The position numbers and the translations under genes were made by a program. From Cymodocea nodosa (lineage: Eukaryota > Streptophyta > Magnoliopsida > Alismatales > Cymodoceaceae): 64,000 nucleotides of DNA. Under the pieces are notes generated by a model. That model had not been told where the DNA came from. It searched no databases and saw only the letters and a program-made list of their open reading frames with translations. Below, piece by piece: positions 37,041 through 49,080 of the stretch. The stretch spans positions 1,996,501-2,060,500 of the forward strand of contig JAZBRI010000003.1 of assembly GCA_036874045.1 (NCBI GenBank), given 5' to 3'. Every line of letters begins with the position of its first letter. The stretch's first letter is position 1.

Positions 37041-38129
37041 CTAGAAGCCATTCATCTCTAGAAGGTAGGTTCGCTGCTTCACCAGTGCCTTCACCGCAGC
37101 CCTGAACGGCCCATCGAATGCAGTGGACGCAAAGGTCTCCACTGCTTCCTTTCGGCCGTCGTTGCTGCCGCCGCCACTCACGGTGGTCCCTTCGCCTGAA
37201 GGCTTGATTGCCACCAAAGTGGCTCCTTGCATGCCGGTGCCGTCGGGAAACTCCAAGTGGGGTGCGTACCTCAGCTTCATGTTGGAAGCAGGCACCTGGG
37301 TCCTACTTGAAGATGTTGATGCAGCCAATGGCTTCTCCCTGAATTCCTTCAGCTGCTCTTTCCCCATGACCAGAGTACCCTGACCATCTGCATCTGTTAA
37401 GATCAAGCTGTTCAGAGTGGGATGGTCTTTGATTATAGGACGCAGAAGGTAATGCCTTGTGGAAGCAGCAATCAATGAGCTAATGGTCCACACCACTCGC
37501 AGCTTCAGCCCTCCGTTGGTGTAGAACGATTCTGGTATGCTCCCATTGTCATCAACGACCGCCGGAGATTCCTGCCCCAAGGTATCGGATTTCCGATCTA
37601 ACTGCGTGCCCCCCAAAATAACACAATTCTGAAGTGTACTCCCGAACTCTGCCCTCCATTTCAGAACCACCCCATCTTCCGTGCCAACATCACCGGCCGG
37701 GAGCTCGATCCGAAGGTTACGGATGTGGGTGAATCTCCTAAGCACCTGGGCAGGAGAGTGGTGGGAGAGCTGTGGGAGGAGTGATCTGTGCCCGGTGTTG
37801 GTGTTGCGCAGATGATTGAATGGCTTGAGAATGTTGAACAGAAATACCTTAAAGAAGTGAGAGAAGAAGTTCCTTGGTTTTGGAGAAGAGGCATTTGAGG
37901 CCTCATCTCCATCTCCATCTACCGTGACCACTCTATCGATCTTCACATAAACTTCATGGACAAGTGGGACAAGGGTGCTGAATCGTCTAGAGACAACGGC
38001 ACATCGGCCCAAGGATCGGACGTCGGCCAGCTTGTTCAAAATTAGGAGGACGATTGAGTCGGGTATTCTATCGAATTGGTCAGGAAACAGGGATGGATCA
38101 TCAGCATGAATCCGAGATTTCGACTGCAT
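37041..38129 (-). CDS. F-box protein, AUXIN UP-REGULATED F-BOX (AUF) type
   Basis: This is a 362-residue protein with an uninterrupted coding region. F-box proteins are substrate receptors of SCF ubiquitin ligases. The N-terminal F-box at about residues 17-60 (FDRIPDSIVLLILNKLADV, LGRCAVVSRRF) is followed by the family-specific body: SHHSPAQVLRRF, IRNLRIELPAGDVGTEDGVV and LKWRAEFGSTLQNCVILGG. The C-terminal part is VKALVKQRTYLLEMNGF. These match the plant At1g78100/At5g46170-like group, whose Arabidopsis member AUF1 affects auxin transport and cytokinin response. A leader intron (about 38136-38912; donor CTCAG|GTGAC, acceptor TTTAG) splices six bases before the ATG, leaving a leader exon near 38913-39050. 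The upstream region carries clustered TGACG motifs, fitting auxin or stress responsiveness by inference. Confidence 0.92.
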   Translation of the reverse strand: MQSKSRIHADDPSLFPDQFDRIPDSIVLLILNKLADVRSLGRCAVVSRRFSTLVPLVHEVYVKIDRVVTVDGDGDEASNASSPKPRNFFSHFFKVFLFNILKPFNHLRNTNTGHRSLLPQLSHHSPAQVLRRFTHIRNLRIELPAGDVGTEDGVVLKWRAEFGSTLQNCVILGGTQLDRKSDTLGQESPAVVDDNGSIPESFYTNGGLKLRVVWTISSLIAASTRHYLLRPIIKDHPTLNSLILTDADGQGTLVMGKEQLKEFREKPLAASTSSSRTQVPASNMKLRYAPHLEFPDGTGMQGATLVAIKPSGEGTTVSGGGSNDGRKEAVETFASTAFDGPFRAAVKALVKQRTYLLEMNGF

Positions 38130-39065
38130 CTCTCACTAAACAGAATGAGAAGTGGAAAGTTGAGATTGTGTTGCGTTCCAAGATTCAGAAAAACGGAGGC
38201 CGGGATTCTTAAATTTTTCAACTCTCAAAGCAAAGACTTCTTAGCCTCCTGAAACTAAACTGAATACCTCACAGATTGCAGCCCTGCATGATGAAAAAAT
38301 AAAATGCTCTAAACATTAGTAAGCTGATTGATGAAAAAATAGCATGAACAAAACAATCCATGTGTTCAGAAACGAAGAACCATTTATCCACCATAGTTTG
38401 TGGGGAAAAATTAACATATTTTTCTCATCAGACCTTTTGATGTCTAAGCATTGAACCATAGACATAATGTAACCAAAACGCATAGAACAACCACACAAAT
38501 AGCACTCAAAGAACAGACAATAAAACACAAAATCGAACGGATAAGAATCTAATGGGAGAAGGGGAGAACCAAAGCAAAGTTCTTCTCAGGGCCAGCAAAG
38601 GAAAAAGAAAAAAACCCACCACAGAGATAAGAAGAAAACCTCATCTCAGCCAACCACTTCTCAGAGTAAACAACTTTCTGCCATAAAACGAGACAAGAGA
38701 AGAATAAAAAAGGAAGACACAACACGACAATCTCCACTCTCTCGAAAAACCTCGCCTTTCTCCATGAATCGAGCAGACCGAGAGGAGCCCGGATGGAAAA
38801 ATCGGATTTTCGTCACGAACATGATCCCCTCCCCCCACCCCAACGTGAACAAACAGATCCAAAGTGAAAACCCATGTGAAAGAAGGAAACAGAGAAAGAA
38901 AGCAGCAGTCACCTGAGAGATTGATGGTCTGGTGGATCGAACGGTCGGAGCTAGTGCTACTCCTCTTCCTGGCGCTGCTACTCCTCTTCTTCCTCTTGTA
39001 GTTATGGTTTTCCCCCCCTCCCCACCCTCCATCTATCCCTCTCCCTCTCTCTCCTTCTATAACAA

Positions 39066-39170
39066 TATATTGTTGTGACGAGGAGAGGTCCGAGGGGTAA
39101 GCCGTCACGTTTGCCGTGACGGCGCCGTCAGGATTGAGGATGGAAAGGAAAGCCGGCCGATGACGGCGTC
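39066..39170 (-). promoter_or_regulatory. TGACG-motif cluster and palindrome in the F-box promoter
   Basis: Five TGACG/CGTCA cores lie within 90 bases (39076-39080, 39103-39107, 39117-39121, 39126-39130, 39161-39165). The middle pair forms a 9-base inverted repeat, GCCGTCACG and CGTGACGGC, around a 4-base spacer. TGACG is the as-1-type site of TGA bZIP factors, known to confer auxin and salicylate response. A TATA-like atatattg lies at about 39066. Confidence 0.5.
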
Positions 39171-39917
39171 TACCGAAAAAAGTCAGAAGATTCAGAACTC
39201 AGTAGGCGACGATGGACTGCCGGCCATCGGTCGGCCTCGGGCCCTTTCATTGTGACATCTCCATTACTAAAATCCCTGAAAAAAATATATATATTCCCAT
39301 TTTTTGTTAATAAAAATATTCCCATTATAAAATATCTCTCTTTTTCTGTTATTTTTTCAATAATATAAATAATCATTTTTATCTAATTTACCTTGTGTAT
39401 TTATTCGACTACTTTAGGTATTTATTTTGAACCTAAAAAAAAAAGATGTAATGAGTGTGATTTGATAATTGGCTTCGAATCTTACGTTTGGTGAGATTCG
39501 ATCTTGCGATTCCACTAAAATAGGTGTTTGTTTTTGTGTTACAAATAATAAAAAATGGTTAAAGTTTACTGTAAATTTTAAGGAGATGTCTGTAAACTTA
39601 GAAAATATCAGAAAAAAAATGACGAAAAATTATGAAAAATATTGGAAAGAAAAATAATAGAAATTAACGGAAAATTTATAGAATATCAGAGTGTTTGTGC
39701 ACGTAACAGAAAATGATGAAATTTGAAAAACATGTGTTTGTGCATGTAATATAAAATGACGAAAAATTATAGAATGTAAACTATGTATGCTTGTTCACAG
39801 ATTAGAAAATATGGAAGACAAACTCAATTCAATATTTATTGTTCATGTTTGGAAGATAGAGAATAAGAAAATTGGAGAACACAAATAATATAAGATAGTT
39901 ACAACATAAAATACATA

Positions 39918-41327
39918 TTACATCTCTCTATTGTTCCACATATCTCTCATAATATTGGCACATATTGTATCAGGAATTTGATTTCTATAATCCTGACTTG
40001 ATTCAATAGTAGCAGATGCAACTTCTTTTGTAAAAGTTTGTTGAACATTATCATCTGGCATTCCTTGTAATTCTTCTTGTTCATCTTCAAGTAAATCTGT
40101 TTTATCTGCTTTCCAAATAAAATTGTGAACTAAAAAACATGCTAATACAATCTTTCCTTATGTTTCAAAATGAAATGGCATATAACCTCGTAAAATTGAG
40201 AATCAATGTTTGATTATTTTAAATGTATGTTCAATTACTGTCCTTAATTGTGAATGCCTATAATTGAAATTTTCAATTGCATTCATTGGAAGTCTATTAA
40301 CATTATAATCATTCAAGTGATATCTTACACCTCAAAATGGTACAATAAATTCTGGCCTATTAGGAAAACCAGCATCTCCCAAATAATATTTACCTGTAAT
40401 TTATACAGAAGTTTAGAATATAATGTTAGAAACATTAATTCTACAATTTCTACTATACATAAGTATTCGCATTATTTTTATTAGTATCATACCTAATGGA
40501 ACCTTAAAAGCATTAGGTCGAGAAATTGCATCATGAAGAATACGAGCATCAACTGCTGATCCTTCCCATCCACTAAAAACATAAACAATTTCCATATCAA
40601 AATTACATGCTGCTAATACATTTTGTGATAATTCACCTTTTCTATTCCTCCAATGTGCAGTTTCTTCACCATAAATTGTAGCTTTGACATGAGTACCATC
40701 AATTACTCCAATGCAATCCTAAAAGAAAAAAGAGTATACATAATAAAGACCACTACATAGTAAAGAAGACATTGAAATATAACATTAACTCACCTTGAAA
40801 TAAGGATAAACATGCCGATCATTTTGAATTCATGCTGGTGTTGATGATTCTTGCTTAGCCAATAGTTTATATCCTACTTTTAAAATTCCATTCAACATTT
40901 CATTGAAGTATGTACTAATTGTCCAACCAAATCAACGAAAGTGTTCAATACTTACACCATATCTTTGATTTTGTCCAATTGTAACTAAAAATATTGCCAC
41001 CTTTTCTTCCACATACATACATCTACTATCTTGCACTACCCCTTCACGTCTCAAAAAATTACAAAAGTGGAAGAATACATGTTGATTTATTCTATAAATT
41101 TTTCTGCAATTATATACTTGATTAGGTAAAGATGGATTTAATAGCGTAGTAATGTATTATTGTCCTTCTTTGCTGTATATTCTAGAAGTACTCCTTGCAA
41201 CATAATTTACACCACTTGCAAAAGTGGTTATGAATTTCCATGCTTTCATCAGATATAAGAGTATTTGTTCTTGTTCTTCCTCTTCCATAAGCGCTTTCAG
41301 AAGTTTCATGTTTGCATTTGTGTTCAT
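39918..41327 (-). pseudogene. PIF/Harbinger DDE transposase
   Basis: Three exons can be followed. A donor/acceptor pair joins YPYFK to DCIGVIDGTH (first catalytic D region). A second joins AFKVPLG to KYYLGDAGFPN. Family blocks in order are YGVSIEHFRWFGWTIS, DCIGVIDGTHVKA, WEGSAVDARILHDAI, DAGFPNRPEF with VRYHL, RTVIEHTFKIIKHRFSILR and KIVLACFLVHNFI. They match the DDE_Tnp_4 family, which cuts and rejoins the transposon with the help of the Myb-like partner. At least two in-frame stops lie in the N-terminal half (after EGQ and after STPA), so it is inactive or recently inactivated. Confidence 0.88.
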
Positions 41328-41782
41328 TTGTTTTTAATAAAAATACCTACAAAAAAAAAACCAGATAGACAATAATATTTACATCAGATGATGACAATAA
41401 CAATCTACATTAGAACATAATAAAAATATCTGGTACATCATCAACATACATAACATTAAATAACATGAAACATTATCTTGTACATCAAAAATATCAACAA
41501 CATACATAACATTCAACAACATAATACCACCAACAACATTCATAATAATATCAAGGCCTTAATAACAATGTTTAATGCCTAACATCAACAACATTCTTCA
41601 TTTCATATTATGTCTTAACCAAGTTAGTCTCATGTCCTACGGTAAACCTAAAAATATTCTTCGTTTTTTATGATTTTCTAATAATGTCATTGCATTATAT
41701 ACTTCATCTTCATTTAGCTCACTTAGTTCAAGCAATGATGGAATAATGTCTAATTCATTTCTTTCTTCATTATGTTAGAGTC

Positions 41783-42636
41783 TTAAGAATCCATTTCTTT
41801 CTTCCTCAGTTTGGCTATACGCTCCATTATCTGCATTTTAATTCTATTACACTCTTTATATTCCTGTAAAAATTCTTTCATGTCTATTTCCATATCCCTA
41901 ACTAATTCTGCCATCTTCTCAGATGATTCTGCATGAGGACGAGCTTGCGAGCGCTTCTTTTTAGAATCTAGTTTTTGTGAAGGCGGTGTTGACATATCAT
42001 CACTAGATGGTATTGGACATGTGATGTTATTGAAGTTACTAGATAGAGATATGCCATCATTTAAATTAACATCTTCAGACTCATAGAAGTCCATAGGTAC
42101 TGCGCTTGTTCCTCCTCCAGCAACACTTGTCTGAAAAATTTACTTCAATTGCTCATATATTGTACATGACTTTCCTTTCAAGGTGGCATATTCAGGATGA
42201 CTCTACAAATGAAGAAGAAATATAATGAGTACAAAATAAAGTATATATAAAATAAGAGAAATATATGCATCATAATAATTAAAGTCACCTTCACAAATTC
42301 TTCCAAGATTTCATCAGGTATAGATGTATGACCACTTATATAGTCTCATCCCCATCCACTTTGATTGGCAATCTTGCTATAATTTTTATACATTTGCCGC
42401 CAGGTCTTTAGACGACTATCAATATTTTTTTTCTCTAACCCAACATTAGTTTTCAAATTGTAAGCTTTGATTACTTTAATCCATGTGTCCGCTCTAATCT
42501 TGCCATCAGGTGTTTTGGCATTTCCTTGATTAATAGTATCACAAAGAAGATTTAAGATCATTTCATCATCTTTCTGACTTCATGTGAAATTTTTCCTTGA
42601 TGTAGTCTTCTTTCCATGACCATTGCTTTCTGCCAT
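41783..42636 (-). pseudogene. Harbinger-associated Myb/SANT-like protein (ORF1)
   Basis: The ATG at 42636 begins MAESNGHGKKTTSRKNFTWS, then DDEMILNLLCDTINQGN and a Trp-rich Myb/SANT-like trihelix (TWIKVIKAYN, RLKTWRQMYKNY). An intron (about 42202-42289) joins FVK to SHPEYATLKG. The C-terminal half is Ser-rich, basic and coiled, ending in IAKLRKKEMDS. Plant PIF/Harbinger elements use such a protein to bind the ends and bring in the transposase. In-frame stops interrupt it, one replacing a Trp in the SGWGW-like motif. Confidence 0.82.
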
Positions 42637-44076
42637 TGTCTACAAATGTATTATTTGCATAATTAAAATACCTCACAAGTAATTAAGATTGATAGAGAAA
42701 TATAATGTCAAGCATTCAAGTGAAATAGATTAACATAAAATAACAAATAACAAATGATTCTAGGGTTGTAATATTAACATGCAAAAGCAAATATTTGGTA
42801 ACTCCAATATTAACAAGACTCCCCATCCATGCATAGATACCACAATGCAATACTGTAATTCCTTCATAAAAAAGAAATATTCTACTTTATTCCTGGAATG
42901 ATCAAAAACAACACCATAGTCAATAAGATAATTAGTTGTCAACATTACCATCATAAAAAACTAAATATAATTGCATTAACATGTAAAAATATTGAATTAC
43001 TTGCATGTCTGATACTTAAAAATCACTTTTAAGTGGTGTATAAGGACATAGACAAAATGATCTGTGAGAAATTGCAAATGTTGAAAGATATATAAGTAAA
43101 AGAATCCATTGGAATTTTATCGATTACCTGTGTAAGGCAGCTTTCAGAAATTAGGAGAACTGGAATATTTCAAATTTACAAAAAAACAGCACCATCAATT
43201 GCTCATGCACATATTGTATTTTGGCATAAACATGATATCCATATTTTGCTGGATATTATAATGTCCATGAAATGTGTGTCCTGGATTTGTCAAACAATTA
43301 AGAGTACAAGTACAATAAGATAAATAATGTCTATAGCATGTGCCTCAATTGTTCACACCTACGACAAATTCAACATTGCAATGACTAAAGAGAATCAAAT
43401 GCACATGTTCATAATATTTATTCTTTGAGATGTATTTAGTTCAAATCTAAATGTACAAGTTCTTGTGGATGATCCAACTATTATTCACGAGCATACTCAG
43501 CTTTTGTCCACCTACGAAATATTGTGTTAGAAAACTATGACATTCTAAGTTAAATCAACTTTATTTTCTGAATAGGTTTATTTAACTTTAGGTTCAACTA
43601 TGTTACAAGTACAACTGTTATTCTGAGATGATTCCACCCAACTTTATCGTCTGATCTGTTCCATTGTAGCAGCAAACAATGGTTTGCAAACACAAGTTGC
43701 CTCACATAAGCACCCACCTAAAGTGACAACCTTCGTCCATGGCATCACAAAAGAGCAAGTTTAATATTATCCTGAAGGTGGGTTTATTTCCTTCATAGAC
43801 TAAACAATCAACTCAAATAACGTGCAAGTTCATTTGAATGAACGCTAAAAACATCGCATGCCAATTATGAAAGAAGTAGGAAATTTCTTTATGCATACAG
43901 ATGTATTCCAAAATGGCAGATATTATTGATCATGTATATCCCAATGAGTTTACCCTTGTTCAGTATCCACGCGTGTATGAAATAAGTTGATCTATCGAAG
44001 GAGAAAGGAAATGATGTGTATGAAATAAGTTGATCTACCGATTACCTGTGGAAGGAGATGACGGCGAGGATGCATG

Positions 44077-44300
44077 ACGACAGCGCAAGAAGATGCACAA
44101 GGATGCGACGAGTAGACGGCGCAAGAAGGACAACCGATCTGAGACGACAGCGCAAGAAGATGCACAAGGATGCGACGAGTAGACGACACAAGAAGTACGA
44201 TCGATCTGAGACGACAGCGCAAGAAGATGCACAAGAAATAAGTGCAGAGACGACGGCGCAAGAAGATGCACAAGAACGATGACGACGCAAGAAGATGCAA
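44077..44300. repeat. 66-base minisatellite inside the Harbinger element
   Basis: Units starting gacgacagcgcaagaagatg occur at 44077, 44143 and 44210 (period 66-67), then grade into shorter gacg.cgcaagaagatgc units to about 44440. The block is rich in CpG, unlike its surroundings, and lies in the region upstream of the transposon genes. Confidence 0.8.
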
Positions 44301-44667
44301 CGAAAAGGACGACGGTGGAAGACGACGATGTGCAAGAAATAAGTACAGAGACAATGGCGCAAGGACGATGGCGAGGAGACGACGAGGACGATGACAGACG
44401 ATGATGGTGAGGAGACGACGACGCAAGAAGATGCGCAAGGAGGGCGACCTATTCATGAGGAGGGCAACGACGATGCATTTTCCGTCGTTTTCACCCTCAG
44501 GTGTCTTGAGAAGACAACGGAAAAAAGTTTTCACTATTTGCCAAGTGAGGGGGAAAATGTCGAAAAATGTTCTATATGCACAAACACCTAGAAAATGACG
44601 GAAAATTTTCCGCCATTTTCATTTTCGACGTTTTACGTCATTTTCTAGGTGTACAAACACCCCCTAA

Positions 44668-47600
44668 ACATTTACATGAAAATGTTAGGATACTTGATCA
44701 AGGTGAAGATTTTAACAGTAAAAAAAAAAAAATTGTTATACTTATTGTTTGGTTAAGATTACATGTCATTGTAGTAGAAGGTTATTAGATCATGATTATA
44801 ATTAAACAAGCTACTTTTGAGATAATAAATTATAGACATGTTAATTCTGAACACTACATATGTGTGAGAGAGATTTCATAATACAAACAATTAAACTTTG
44901 GCTCAATTACAGGGTAAAGGAGTGGCTTATAATTTTCATTTCCAATATGAACTCATAAATATTGAACAAAATATGATTGTTTTGTAGTACAACAAACCTC
45001 TTTAGACAAGCTACTTCCTGACCATGCATTAGATTATGTATCATAATTAATATTATATATAATTGAACTTTCCTGTAATCTGCCCAAACATTAAAGCTCT
45101 AGAGAGATTGGTTTTGCAGTTGGAATTTTGTAAATTGAGGAGATCGTTTATTTGCTGATAAGGTATGATAAATAATATATATATATATATATATATACTT
45201 GTTTGAAAAATCAAATGGGTGGTTCAATGGCTAGGGCATACATCATTGGTTTCAAATTATATACTTCTGGTCCATGGTTGCAATTTCAAATCATTGATCT
45301 TGAATTTTTCTAATAAGGTAGTAATTGCATTTAAATTTGAATTCGAAATCTCATCTCTCACAATAAAATAAAATAGACGATCAATCATAGTATTCTATTA
45401 TTAGCAATCATTGAGATTGAGGTTATTCTTTCAGATTTTCATGCTTCCCAATAAAGCTATGGATGAGCAAGGTTAGGATATCGCTTTTATGTCCTTTTCT
45501 CCAGTTGGAAACAACTTTTCTTAAAATTGAGACCCATTTACCGAGTCATGATAGCATTCATTCAGTCACAAATGTCATCTCATGTCCTCTCTCTCACTTT
45601 TGTAGACATTCATGGCCTTATTTGGTGAACACCTCTCTGTTAAATGTTCTGTGCATATTGTTTGTTCTCCTTTCCCTGTTCTATTTGTGCAAGGCAAGCA
45701 AGAAAAATTGAATATTTTAAATGATCTATGCTAAAATGCTTAACCGTGAGGATAGACATTTCAAAAAGTAGAGGGAAAGATCCTTAGTTTAAAAACTAAC
45801 CAACCACAATATTCTTTTTGACAAAAGGGGAACTCATTGTCCATTAAACTAGACAAGTGCCAATGCAAGAAAGATATAAATCTGGAGTGGAATTCCCGGA
45901 AAAAAGACATCGTGTGAGACGATCTCAGTTGATTAAAACCCAAAATATTTCAGAGACATAGCATGAAGAGATTACTTCAATGAATCAAATTTTAACTCAC
46001 GGAAAGGTGAAATCATGGGTTGGGTCACTTTCTTGAATTTGTGCATCACACCACATCTTTCCGTCCGTCCATTGATGCTTTGGAACGCATCATGACCACA
46101 AGAATTGACACGCACAAGTTACCAACATTCTAGTGCGAGATTATACAAAAGAGACTGCCTATATTCTGGTATGTAAAGTGATCACGGTCTTTTAAGATTC
46201 AAAACTAAAAGTACACTTGACAGATGAAGTAAGTTTTACTCTTAAAACTTTCGAGATGAAAAATTAATATATCGAAGAAACAAAATATAGCAAATATTTC
46301 CTTCACATGTTGCAATCTAAAAGTAGAAGAATTCTACTCTTCGTAGACACTTTCAGCAAAGTAAGAAAAGGTAACAAATATAGAAACATACATGTAACTA
46401 CATGCATACATAAATATACGTTGGTCTGCTTACCTGTACGTTGGTGTGTAAAAACGGGTCCACCACTCTTGGTATTGATGCAGCAGAAAGATTTGACGGC
46501 ATTGAAATGGCAGCACTGCAACATGTACCTGCACATAGCAGGGAGGCCGACGACACTCGGCGGTGGGTTAGGTGTTGATTGATTCTCTTCCTCCTCCCAA
46601 AAAGATCATTTGGTTTTACATGTGAAAAGGATGAAGCCCTTTCTTCTTGTCTTTTCTTTTACCAGAGTAAAAGGAGGAGGTTGATGACTGGGTTGGTTTG
46701 TTCCTTCTTCCTCAGTCATTCATCTGCTGCAAGATTTCACTAGTCACCAAAGGCAGGTCAGCTGCCACCGTGACTTTGAATGCTTCTCTGTCTATGTCTT
46801 GTTTGAACGCTAGCTTGCTCGCTCAAAAGCATCGTTCAAGTTGACGATAAAAAAGAAGAAGAAGAGGCTGATGATGATGATACGTGGGAGAACATCCAAA
46901 CTCATATGGAATTTCTGATTGTGCCACTTGAGTGGTTTGCAAAACACTTGCGAAATAATCTGGAAGGCACTTTTTCTTCTAAATTTACTATTCAAGACTG
47001 TCCTATCTTTAGTGGGCAACATCCAAAGCCTCCCATGTGTCAATGTTTTTGTTACATAATGGCAACATTAACTTTCTTAACAAACGCTAGATGCACCTTT
47101 ATTTCTTTGCAGGGAGGACAACATATGCATGCATTATGATCTCTTACAGAAACAACTACCTATTTAATGCCAAAAGTCATTCCTTTACATCAGCATTCAC
47201 AACCCCTTTCTTTGCATGCATCGATGTTGAACTGCGCTGTTGATTTTGGGCACTCTTTTATACATTTCTTTGGACGCCCAATTAATCTACAATAATAAAT
47301 GAGCCATCACTAGATTCTGCAAGTTCACAAGCTCCAGTGGCCCTGTCGGTGAGTGGGTCATCTCTTGTTCAGCATCATCAACGCCCCCCTTACCAATCAT
47401 CATCATCTATATTCTATAACCATTAACCACATGATAGTAAAAAGGCCGGTATAGACAGCGCGATTCTTCAAGTCTTATTAGCCCAAATGTCTAGAAAGTA
47501 GAAAGTGATTTCAACAAAAAGCATGTCTTAAATTTTATAAACTCCCTAGGACAGATATACTTTTCCGTCACAACAATGGTATCGAGACACAAAATCAATC

Positions 47601-49080
47601 ATGGTTTATTGTCTACACCACCATCCATCTTCATGCCATCGCCGTTTGTGACGCGAGCACACCTTAATCTAACCATGGGAATTGTGATTTCATCACAATT
47701 CTATTTAGGAAAATGTTTTTTTTTAAAAAAAAAAATTGATTTTCAAAAGCATCTAATGTACAACGGTCTGAATCTAATAGTTTTCAACAAATTATAATTA
47801 ATGTAAAAAAACTAAAAAATTATCTTCGACATTGAATATTATCCTTATAACTTTTTTATATTTACAAAAAATTACCAAAAAAAAATGCAAACAATATTAC
47901 TTTCTAATAAGAATTGTTTAAATGATGGCACACTAAATTTTATTCAACTATTACTTTGATACCTTAAATCTTGAAAGCTCATCAATGTCGTCCCTTATAA
48001 TTTTATTTTGTATCTCTTCTGGTCACTTATGATCTAGATAGTCACTTCAAGTTTACAAGCAATCTCGATTTACTCACTTTTGACCAAGAAGTATATTCAT
48101 AGAGGTCATAAGCGACAACAGTAAAAACACAAGTGACCACAAATAATTTAAAATGAATATACAACATATCTCACTGATACCTATTAAAATTCGAGATAAT
48201 AAAGTAATAATTGAGAAAAGTTTTGTGATCAATTGGTAATGATTATTTGATTCAAACATATGAAGAACACCAACTTTTTCAATAATTATTATGAAATATA
48301 TTATTCATACATTGGCTCAAAATATACTTCAATGTAAATTTAAAAAATGTTAAATAAAAAGTTGAATTCAATAAATTTTTAAAAATGCAAACTTATCTGC
48401 ATACACTAAAATTAAATAGGCCTTTTATCCTAACACCCTTGTTATTTCTGAAAATTCTCAAAATATACTTGGCATTCTTGATTTCATGTAAGTACCCTTG
48501 GATTAGCTTGACCACTAACACAATCAACTCCTAAACTTAGCTAACAGTGAAATGAACCAAATAAACCAATTGAAAAATACATAGTATTCTTTCTCTTACT
48601 CATTGCTTTAGAATAATTGAAATGAAAACATTCAACTTAAAATCAGTTAACTATGAGTAGAGAAATTTCTCTTACTCAATCTTATCTCTATTTTTTCCAA
48701 TATGATACCATCCAATAAAATATATAGTCTCCTTTTCTTATTCATTGTCTCATATAAATAATTTGTCATTCCATCATCAACAAATTTTAAGAGTTAATGA
48801 CCAAACTAACTCGAGAACATTTGGTAACAAACATGAAAAAAGAGTCTTGAGATAAGATCAAGAATGACAAAGTCATGTTAAGAATTACAAGAAATAATAA
48901 AGATACTATGATTTAAAAACCCATCTAAATAATCATTAGCAATTAAATCCTTGAATACAATCATGTAATTAGCTCTTCCAATAAATTAGTTCCTCTGAAA
49001 AACTTATGATCCAATTATAGTTCCAAGCATAGCCTTAAAAATTGAGATTTAATGCAAGAAGAAATTACTAGCAACTAGCG
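44668..49080. other. Gene-poor AT-rich region
   Basis: No supported gene. A TA run lies at 45174-45198. A weak tRNA-like pair of boxes near 45221-45290 hints at an old SINE but is not convincing. Short frames around 46300-47140 have no family match. Confidence 0.5.

Larger units (their letters stand above)
39519..44664 (-). mobile_element. PIF/Harbinger DNA transposon with both ORFs
   Basis: This 5.1-kb element is flanked by the 3-base target duplication TAA (39516-39518 and 44665-44667), typical of PIF/Harbinger. The ends carry a short inverted repeat: GGTGTTTGT near the left end and ACAAACACCCCC at the right. Subterminal copies of GTGTTTGTGCAYGTAA next to AAAATGACG occur near 39690 and 39734, and inverted near 44574-44600. 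Inside, on the minus strand, lie a Myb/SANT-like gene and a DDE transposase. Both carry a few stops, so it is no longer autonomous, but the layout is complete and decay is modest. Confidence 0.85.

Noticed and set aside
44035-44598. Many long Ser/Arg-rich frames on both strands
   Set aside because: Artefacts of the 66-base minisatellite, whose period is near a multiple of three.
45215-45300. tRNA-like A and B boxes, possible SINE
   Set aside because: The B box is poor and no target duplication or A-tail is clear.
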